From: an uncultured Garciella sp.
GTDB lineage: Bacteria > Bacillota > Clostridia > Eubacteriales > Garciellaceae
Assembly: GCA_900555725.1 (NCBI GenBank)
Contig: USMD01000078.1
Location: 1-8,932, forward strand
DNA length: 8,932 bases
Direction: 5' to 3'
The translations under genes were made by a program, and so were the position numbers. This document shows positions 1 to 4,253 of this stretch, piece after piece (position 1 is the first letter of the stretch; every line of letters starts with the position of its first letter). The notes beneath the pieces are model-generated. The model saw only the letters and a list, made by a program, of their open reading frames with translations. It was not told where the DNA came from and made no database searches.

Positions 1-26
1 CAGCGTCAGATGTGTATAAGAGACAG
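1..26 (+). other. Nextera/Tn5 sequencing adapter remnant (non-genomic)
   Basis: Bases 8-26 read AGATGTGTATAAGAGACAG, which is the 19-base Tn5 mosaic end used in Nextera libraries. The seven bases before it, CAGCGTC, are the end of the standard Nextera read 1 adapter. Adapter plus mosaic end in this order is a library artefact left at a contig end and not an inserted transposon: no transposase or second end follows. Genomic sequence should be taken to begin at about base 27. Confidence 0.96.
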
Positions 27-70
27 CTATTAAGTATAATAGAGTTAATAGATTCTTCTGTAGATTATAA

Positions 71-244
71 CTAGATAATCGGATAGTATTTCTCACATCG
101 TGGATTACAATAATATGGTGGTCTAAGCCCTATTTTTGGCATTTTCCATGGATAAGGATTTGAATCATATAATACGGCAACTTTTTCGTTAGATTGATTT
201 ATTAACAATAGATTTACTCCGGGACAGGGTTTATAGTTTTGCAA
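71..244 (-). CDS. Small conserved-looking protein, 57 aa, function unknown
   Basis: I do not recognise this gene. It reads on the minus strand from a TTG at 244-242 to a TAG at 73-71. The start is chosen because a near-ideal ribosome binding site (TAAGGAGGT, 260-252) lies 8 bases upstream and no ATG or GTG lies between. The product begins MQNYKPCPGVNLLLIN and has two parts: an N-terminal half with a Cys-Pro-Gly at residues 7-9 and a hydrophobic strand, then a basic, Pro/Tyr-rich tail with two more cysteines (C46 and C50, in YYCNPRCEKYYP). C46-x3-C50 with C7 could bind a metal, but this is only a guess. It has no signal peptide or membrane segment. It is transcribed away from the dehydrogenase at 413. 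It could be spurious, but the ribosome binding site and non-random composition argue for a real gene. Confidence 0.6.
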   Translation of the reverse strand: MQNYKPCPGVNLLLINQSNEKVAVLYDSNPYPWKMPKIGLRPPYYCNPRCEKYYPII

Positions 245-251
245 AATCTCA

Positions 252-260
252 ACCTCCTTA
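252..260 (-). promoter_or_regulatory. Ribosome binding site of the 57-aa gene
   Basis: On the minus strand this reads TAAGGAGGT, a near-perfect anti-Shine-Dalgarno match. It is 8 bases before the TTG codon at 244 and is the main evidence that the small minus-strand reading frame is translated and that TTG is the start. Confidence 0.7.
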
Positions 261-306
261 AAAGATTTATTTTCTATACTCTCTATCTTATTTTGCTTTC
301 TATAGG

Positions 307-356
307 AAGGTGCAGGGAATGAATAAAATTTTTTTATAAAAAAGATTAGGCACCTT
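307..356. repeat. Inverted repeat AAGGTGC / GCACCTT in the divergent intergenic region
   Basis: Perfect 7-base arms at 307-313 and 350-356 enclose 36 AT-rich bases, which include a T run and an A run (about 329-343) that can pair with each other. The repeat lies between the start of the 57-aa gene (244) and that of the dehydrogenase (413). It could be an operator or a leader hairpin of the dehydrogenase mRNA, but it could also be chance. I could not place a convincing sigma-A promoter for either gene in 245-412. Confidence 0.35.
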
Positions 357-412
357 ATCCACTTATAGACATAGAATGATTCTGAAATATATATTTGTAG
401 GAGGAGATTTTT

Positions 413-1324
413 ATGTCACAAAAGGATCAATATTATCCTATGCATCCGAACTATGGGAAAATAACTCGCTATGAGGACGCTCCAATTACTGTACCAGAGC
501 AACGCCAATTTCGCCAGCCTGGGGTAGAAAAATTAATGATTCCAAGACCAATCATTGAAAATCCTTGTTATAAAGGAAGTGAAAAATTAAAAGGGAAGGT
601 GGCACTTATCACAGGTGGGGACAGTGGAATAGGTGCCGCAGTAGCCATTGCTTTTGCGAAAGAGGGTGCTGATGTAGCTATTTCCTATTTAGATGAACAT
701 GAGGATGCCAATCGGACAAAGACAAGAATTGAAGAACTGGGACAACGTTGTTTATTGCTACCTGGTGATTTAAGAGAAAAACGGCAATGTATTTACATTG
801 TAGAAAGAACGATTCAAGAATTTGGGAAGCTAAATGTTCTTTGTAATCATGTGGGAATTCAATTTCAGCAATTAAGTTTATTGGATATTACCGATGAACA
901 ATTTGATGATACTTTTAAGGTAAATATCTACTCTCATTTCTATATTACCAGAGCAGCACTCCCCTATTTAAAAGCTGGTAGTTCTATTATTAATACTACT
1001 TCTGTTGTGGCTTATGAGGGAAATGAACAATTAATGGATTATACAGCCACCAAGGCAGCTATTGTTGGATTCACCCGAGCATTGGCAAACAATTTAGTAA
1101 GTAAAGGGATCAGAGTAAACGCTGTTGCACCTGGGCGGATATGGACCCCCCTTATTCCTTCAAGTTTTTCCGCAGATGAAGTTACACAGCCAGGGAACCC
1201 AATGCAACGTCAAGGACAACCCTTTGAGCTTGCCCCTGCTTATGTTTACCTTGCTTCAGATGATTCACGTTTTGTAATAGGGCAAACAATTCATGTAAAT
1301 GGGGGACAAATAACTTCGTCCTGA
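413..1324 (+). CDS. SDR family oxidoreductase (YhdF/YdaD-like general-stress dehydrogenase)
   Basis: This is a classical NAD(P)-dependent short-chain dehydrogenase/reductase, expected in the cytosol. The cofactor loop TGGDSGIG is at residues 67-74. The catalytic set is N171 (VNIYS), S197 (TTSVVAYEG), Y210 and K214 (YTATK). The PG/T segment VAPGRIWTPLIP follows at about 238-249, and the C-terminal GQTIHVNGG at 290-298. At 303 residues it has about 55 extra N-terminal residues (SQKDQYYPMHPNYG...) compared with a minimal SDR; this tail and the WTPLIP motif are typical of the Bacillus YhdF/YdaD/YhxC group, often annotated as glucose or ribitol dehydrogenases, whose real substrates are poorly known. 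The start is ATG, with AGGAGG at 399-404, 8 bases upstream. The usual NNAG motif reads NHVG here (145-148). Tandem stops TGA TAG end it. The 86-aa gene 86 bases downstream is probably co-transcribed, since no terminator separates them. Confidence 0.93.
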   Translation: MSQKDQYYPMHPNYGKITRYEDAPITVPEQRQFRQPGVEKLMIPRPIIENPCYKGSEKLKGKVALITGGDSGIGAAVAIAFAKEGADVAISYLDEHEDANRTKTRIEELGQRCLLLPGDLREKRQCIYIVERTIQEFGKLNVLCNHVGIQFQQLSLLDITDEQFDDTFKVNIYSHFYITRAALPYLKAGSSIINTTSVVAYEGNEQLMDYTATKAAIVGFTRALANNLVSKGIRVNAVAPGRIWTPLIPSSFSADEVTQPGNPMQRQGQPFELAPAYVYLASDDSRFVIGQTIHVNGGQITSS

Positions 1325-1410
1325 TAGATATCAATTCTCTATTTTTTGATAATAATCCTCAATTCTACATCATAGAATGTAGGAGATTCCATTCATAAAG
1401 GAGGATTATC

Positions 1411-1671
1411 ATGCATGGCACTTTCCTATTAAATAAGATTTCTAAATCACTAAATCAAATTTGTGAGGAAAATAAAATCAAACAAATTGATGAGTTTACT
1501 ATTGTAATAAGTCCTAATAGTCATATTACCCAAGAAAATTTACAGGAACATTTGCAGCTTTATAATAAAGATATTATTGGAGAAGTATTGCAGATTAACA
1601 TTCAAAGGGAAGATATAGAAGAACAGACTGCAATTATTCATAGTATTCAAGGTGAGGCATTTGAGGGTTGA
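1411..1671 (+). CDS. HypA-like small protein lacking the zinc domain, 86 aa
   Basis: It starts at ATG with an excellent ribosome binding site (AAAGGAGG, 1397-1404). The 86-residue product begins MHGTFLLNKI. Its pattern fits the N-terminal nickel-binding domain of the hydrogenase maturation protein HypA: an invariant Met-His start, an amphipathic helix (about 5-20), strand EFTIVISPNS (28-37), helix QENLQEHLQLYN (41-52), then strand EVLQINIQRED (58-68). HypA goes on for about 30 more residues with a four-cysteine zinc finger. This protein stops where that would begin and has only one cysteine (C18). HypA also usually has Glu at position 3, where this has Gly. The family call rests on pattern by eye and is tentative. 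No hydrogenase or urease genes are in view. It probably shares a transcript with the dehydrogenase upstream, and a terminator follows 65 bases after its stop. Confidence 0.75.
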   Translation: MHGTFLLNKISKSLNQICEENKIKQIDEFTIVISPNSHITQENLQEHLQLYNKDIIGEVLQINIQREDIEEQTAIIHSIQGEAFEG

Positions 1672-1710
1672 TCGGGAAACAAAGAAAAGTAGTAGTACTC
1701 CTAATTTTAA

Positions 1711-1722
1711 TATGTTAACATA
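1711..1722. repeat. Perfect 12-base palindrome TATGTTAACATA
   Basis: TATGTTAACATA is its own reverse complement. TATGTTAA recurs at 1730-1737, just before the terminator stem. It lies downstream of the HypA-like gene and away from any evident promoter, so it may be incidental. Confidence 0.3.
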
Positions 1723-1736
1723 AAGAATGTATGTTA

Positions 1737-1790
1737 AAAAGACAACTTCTGCCAAAATAAGATTAAAGGTAAAAGTTGTCTTTTATTTTA
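1737..1790 (+). terminator. Intrinsic terminator of the SDR/HypA-like unit
   Basis: The left arm 1737-1753 (AAAAGACAACTTCTGCC) pairs with the right arm 1768-1784 (GGTAAAAGTTGTCTTTT). The stem is 17 pairs long with one mismatch and one G-U pair, closed by a 14-base AT-rich loop. The right arm runs directly into TTTTATTTTA. This is a strong rho-independent terminator for plus-strand transcription, and it separates the left unit from the PTS operon. Read on the minus strand, the tract after the stem is TTTTTAACAT, so termination in that direction would be weaker. Confidence 0.87.
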
Positions 1791-1924
1791 AATTAATTTA
1801 CTTTATGTTCTTTATATGCTTATTTATACATATTTTTGTTGCGCTAGATAACCAATTCTTCCATATCTAAGCTTTTTGCTGTATAAGGGAAATGAATTAT
1901 AAGAGTAGCTTAAATAACTAAGTT
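1791..1924. other. AT-rich intergenic stretch, no gene seen
   Basis: This is the upstream part of the gap between the terminator and the PTS promoter. Neither strand shows a reading frame with a credible ribosome binding site; the best candidate on the plus strand, after AAGGG at about 1886, is only nine codons. I see no tRNA, no convincing cre site and no repeat. Confidence 0.5.
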
Positions 1925-1942
1925 TTACCGATATAACGGTAA
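1925..1942. promoter_or_regulatory. Candidate activator operator TTACCG-N6-CGGTAA
   Basis: The 18-base element has six perfectly paired outer positions on each side (TTACCG and CGGTAA) around ATATAA, with only one non-symmetric pair inside. It lies directly upstream of the proposed promoter, centred about 52 bases before the likely transcription start, a usual place for an activator. A further half-site, ACCGAT, repeats at 1958-1963, 31 bases (about three helical turns) from its first copy at 1927-1932. The natural candidate to bind is the PRD regulator encoded at 6934-8889, but this link is inferred. Confidence 0.5.
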
Positions 1943-1950
1943 GATTAATA

Positions 1951-1979
1951 TAAATAAACCGATTTCATGATGATATAAT
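1951..1979 (+). promoter_or_regulatory. Extended -10 sigma-A promoter of the PTS/mannosidase operon
   Basis: The -10 box TATAAT (1974-1979) is perfect and is preceded by TG one base away (TGATATAAT, an extended -10). At the ideal 17-base spacing, the -35 position (1951-1956) reads TAAATA, a poor match to TTGACA. Transcription should start near 1986, giving a leader of about 100 bases. A good -10, bad -35 and a palindrome just upstream together suggest a promoter helped by an activator. The imperfect symmetry ATGAT (1967-1971) / ATCAT (1981-1985) frames the -10 box and might be a second protein site. Confidence 0.6.
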
Positions 1980-2070
1980 AATCATAAATAATTGAGGAGT
2001 TTATAATTGACTTTTTAAAACAGGTGATAGCTTTATAAATTTCCTAAACTAATATTTTATTAAAATAATC

Positions 2071-2078
2071 AGAGGGGA
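2071..2078 (+). promoter_or_regulatory. Ribosome binding site of the EIIA gene
   Basis: AGAGGGGA lies 6 bases before a TTG codon at 2085. It sets the start of the EIIA gene at TTG, since there is no ATG or GTG in frame nearby and the protein aligned from here has the full family N-terminus. Confidence 0.6.
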
Positions 2079-2084
2079 ATACAA

Positions 2085-2528
2085 TTGGAAATATTTAAAA
2101 GAGATTACGTATTTTTGGATGTAGATTTAAAAAATAAGGAAGAGGTCATAGATTTTATTGCTAGCAAGTCTAATGAGCTAGGTATATCTAAAGATAAATG
2201 TCAAACAGAAGAAGATTTATGGAGTAGAGAAAAGGAATTTAACACGGCAATTGATGAGACATTAGCAATACCACATACAAAATCAGAGTCAATCAGCTTT
2301 CCTGTAGTATTGATTGTAAAGTTAAGAAATAGTATTGATTGGGGTGGAGAGAACATTAAATTGATTATATCTTTTCTAACACCAAAGGAGAATAAAGAAA
2401 ATATTCATCTAACGATGTTGTCAAAAATATCTAGGAAGCTTATTGATGAAGGGTTTAAAACTACTCTGAACCAGTCAAATGATGTTAATGTGGTATACAA
2501 ATTAATTCAAGATACTTTAAATTCTTAA
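2085..2528 (+). CDS. PTS fructose-family EIIA protein
   Basis: This is a cytosolic phosphocarrier of the fructose/mannitol-type EIIA family. It takes phosphate from HPr on a histidine and passes it to the EIIB next door. The active site is H64 in ETLAIPHTKS (58-67), the family's IPH motif, and 147 residues is the normal size for a free-standing EIIA of this family. The start is TTG. The gene is first in the operon, 15 bases before EIIB. The N-terminal segment (FLDVDLKNKEEVIDFI, 10-25) is strikingly like the start of the EIIA domain in the regulator at 6934 (FLNKNLKNKIEVIKFI), which suggests the two EIIA units share a recent origin. The substrate is assigned from the neighbouring mannosidase, not from this protein. 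Confidence 0.92.
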   Translation: MEIFKRDYVFLDVDLKNKEEVIDFIASKSNELGISKDKCQTEEDLWSREKEFNTAIDETLAIPHTKSESISFPVVLIVKLRNSIDWGGENIKLIISFLTPKENKENIHLTMLSKISRKLIDEGFKTTLNQSNDVNVVYKLIQDTLNS

Positions 2529-2543
2529 AAGGAGGAAAATACA

Positions 2544-2861
2544 ATGGCAAAAAAAATCGTAGGAGTATGTGCTTGTACAATGGGACTTGCTCATACATTC
2601 ATGGCTGCTGAAGCATTGGAACAATCAGCAAAAGAAAAGGGGTATGATGTAAAGATAGAAACCCAAGGGTCTGATGGTATCAAAAATAGACTTACACCTA
2701 ATGATATTGCACAAGCAGATATCATCATTCATGCAGTAGCTATTACACCTGATGGGATGGATAGGTTTGAGGGCTATGAAATATACGAAGTAGGATTACA
2801 AGAAATCATTAAAAATCCAAAGGGAATTTTAGAAGAAATTGAAGAAGATTTAGGATTTTAA
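2544..2861 (+). CDS. PTS fructose-family EIIB protein
   Basis: This is the cytosolic EIIB, phosphorylated on cysteine, that hands phosphate to the sugar bound by EIIC. The active loop is CACTMGLAHTFMAAE (9-23). By alignment with the family motif A-C-P-T-G-I-A-H-T, the catalytic residue is C11, with an extra C9 two residues before it. The conserved ETQGSDGIKNRLT follows at 39-51 and the DRF motif at 73-75. At 105 residues it is one complete domain. It starts at ATG with AAAGGAGG about 8 bases upstream. The active loop reads CTMG where most relatives have CPTG. It sits between EIIA and EIIC, in the same order as the domains of fused fructose-type EIIABC proteins. Confidence 0.93.
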   Translation: MAKKIVGVCACTMGLAHTFMAAEALEQSAKEKGYDVKIETQGSDGIKNRLTPNDIAQADIIIHAVAITPDGMDRFEGYEIYEVGLQEIIKNPKGILEEIEEDLGF

Positions 2862-2898
2862 TCATTGTTCTATAAAAACTAAATAGATATAAGCCTAT

Positions 2899-2915
2899 AA
2901 TTAAAATTTTTAATT
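2899..2915 (+). repeat. Small AT-only hairpin before the EIIC ribosome binding site
   Basis: AATTAAA (2899-2905) and TTTAATT (2909-2915) form a 7-pair stem with a 3-base loop, ending 9 bases before the GGGGGAGG site. It has no G-C pairs and so is weak. It may have no function. Confidence 0.25.
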
Positions 2916-2923
2916 TAAAAAAA

Positions 2924-2931
2924 GGGGGAGG
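2924..2931 (+). promoter_or_regulatory. Ribosome binding site of the EIIC gene
   Basis: GGGGGAGG lies 5 bases before the GTG codon at 2937. It decides the GTG start; the next in-frame Met is residue 38, already at the first membrane segment. Confidence 0.7.
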
Positions 2932-2936
2932 TTTAA

Positions 2937-4169
2937 GTGGCAATTACAAAAAGAACGGTAGGCTCAGCCAGTGATAAGCCTGCGGGGCAGGCAAGAGGCC
3001 CTAAAAATGGGAAAAAATCTATCTGGACAGAAATAAGTAGGCATGTAATGACTGGTATATCCTACATGATACCCATATTAATTATGGGGGGACTTATTGG
3101 TGCATTTTCACAAATTATACCTTATGTTATTTTAGGAATTGATCCTTCATTATCTATTGTAGATGCATTAAATTCAGGGCAGTTTACAGGAATGAATGAA
3201 ACATTATTAAAATTAGCAAATACAATGTCAAGCTTTGGATTTACATTATTTGGATTTGCTGTACCTATGTTTGCAGCATTTACTGCTAATTCAATAGGTG
3301 GAAAGACCGCTCTTCTAGCAGGATTTATTGGAGGATATGTAGCAAATACTCCAGTGGCTAGAATGGAGTTTGTAGATGGAACATGGCAAGCTGTACCGCC
3401 GGTTGCTTCAGGATTTTTAGGGGGAGTGATCATAGCTTTTACTGTTGGATATTTTGTAAAATGGTTGAATGAAAAAATAAAAGTATCCCATAATTGGCTA
3501 GCCTTTAAAACAACTTTCTTAGTTCCTTTATTAACCGCATTATTTACATTAGTAGCGATGGTATATATCATTACTCCACTGGGCGGAGCATTAAATAATG
3601 GAATAAGAAGTATACTCCTATCGGCAGGAACAGCAGGGGAAATGTTATACGGTGTAATCCTTTCCGCTGCAACAGCTTTTGACTTAGGAGGGCCTGTGAA
3701 CAAGGCCGCTGGATTTGTTGCTACTGCATTTACAGTAGAAAAGACCCTTCCTATTACAGCAAGAGTTATAGCAATTGTTACCCCATCAATAGGACTAGGA
3801 TTAAGTACTCTTATTGATAAAAAGTTAGTAGGTAGAAGAGTATATGATAAGCAATTCTATCAAGCAGGAAAAACATCAATATTCTTAGCCTTTATGGGAA
3901 TTTCAGAAGGGGCAATTCCATTTGCATTAGAAAGACCTGGATTTACAATTCCTTTATATGTAATTTGCTCTGTCATAGGGTCAATTACAGCAATTACATT
4001 GGGAGCTGTTCAATGGTTTCCAGAATCTGCAATATGGGCATGGCCACTAATTGATGGAATCGTTCCATATATTGTAGGGCTTGCTGTAGGTTCTATCTTG
4101 ATTGCTGTGACCAATGTATTGTATAGAAATAATTTGATTAAAAAAGGTAAATTAGAAGTCTTTGAATAG
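2937..4169 (+). CDS. PTS fructose-family EIIC, membrane sugar permease
   Basis: This integral membrane subunit binds and moves the sugar while EIIB phosphorylates it. About 29 hydrophilic residues (rich in Gly, Ala, Pro, Lys) come first. They are followed by RHVMTGISYMIPILIMGG (35-52), the usual start of fructose-type EIIC, and then multiple hydrophobic segments at about 41-64, 99-120, 124-136, 158-176, 192-216, 233-248, 272-291, 314-330, 337-357 and 374-395. Family signatures are FDLGGPVNKAA (248-258) and MGISEGAIPFA (320-330). At 410 residues it is a complete EIIC without EIIA or EIIB attached. The polar N-terminal tail looks like the linker that joins EIIB to EIIC in fused proteins, so the separate genes may come from splitting of such a fusion, or be its precursor. 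It lies 75 bases after EIIB. An alpha-mannoside substrate is inferred from the neighbouring GH38 gene. Confidence 0.93.
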   Translation: MAITKRTVGSASDKPAGQARGPKNGKKSIWTEISRHVMTGISYMIPILIMGGLIGAFSQIIPYVILGIDPSLSIVDALNSGQFTGMNETLLKLANTMSSFGFTLFGFAVPMFAAFTANSIGGKTALLAGFIGGYVANTPVARMEFVDGTWQAVPPVASGFLGGVIIAFTVGYFVKWLNEKIKVSHNWLAFKTTFLVPLLTALFTLVAMVYIITPLGGALNNGIRSILLSAGTAGEMLYGVILSAATAFDLGGPVNKAAGFVATAFTVEKTLPITARVIAIVTPSIGLGLSTLIDKKLVGRRVYDKQFYQAGKTSIFLAFMGISEGAIPFALERPGFTIPLYVICSVIGSITAITLGAVQWFPESAIWAWPLIDGIVPYIVGLAVGSILIAVTNVLYRNNLIKKGKLEVFE

Positions 4170-4201
4170 ATTAAATCACTTATAAAAGGAATGAATTCTA
4201 A

Positions 4202-4239
4202 ATAAAGATAAGGGATCCTGCCGGTTCCCTTATCTTTAT
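4202..4239 (+). other. Strong intercistronic hairpin between EIIC and the mannosidase
   Basis: ATAAAGATAAGGGA (4202-4215) pairs perfectly with TCCCTTATCTTTAT (4226-4239), 14 pairs. One T-T mismatch and two inner C-G pairs close a TGCC loop. No T run follows (the next bases are AACAAGG), so it is not a classic terminator, though the arm's own CTTTAT could allow some termination. It ends 3 bases before the AAGGAGG of the mannosidase gene and leaves that site open. Likely roles are partial termination or protection of the upstream mRNA, giving more transporter than enzyme and regulator. Confidence 0.75.
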
Positions 4240-4253
4240 AACAAGGAGGCAAA

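Noticed and set aside
1..26. Possible transposon end at the left edge
   Set aside because: The sequence is the engineered 19-base mosaic end preceded by Nextera adapter bases, so it is a library artefact.
320..350. TGAATA at 320-325 as a sigma-G (sporulation) -35 for the dehydrogenase
   Set aside because: The matching -10 (CATnnTA type) at 17-18 bases is not present; only a partial GATTAGG is seen.
363..393. TTATAG plus TATATA as a sigma-A promoter of the dehydrogenase
   Set aside because: The predicted transcription start would fall at the ribosome binding site (399-404), leaving no usable leader.
1327..1375. Weak hairpins (TATCAA/TTGATA and CTACAT/ATGTAG) after the dehydrogenase as a terminator
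   Set aside because: The stems are only six pairs with no T run after them, and the next gene follows closely with its own strong ribosome binding site.
1838..1856. Possible catabolite-control (cre) site around TTGCGCTAGATAACC
   Set aside because: Only the central CG fits; the flanking consensus bases of cre are mostly missing.
2007..2037. TTGACT at 2007-2012 as the -35 of a second promoter before EIIA
   Set aside because: At 16-18 bases spacing there is no -10 box; the TATAAA that follows is about 21 bases away, which is too far.
3122..3703. Long open frame (193 codons) on the minus strand inside EIIC
   Set aside because: It is antisense to a gene with clear family motifs, has no ribosome binding site, and its translation shows no recognisable domain.
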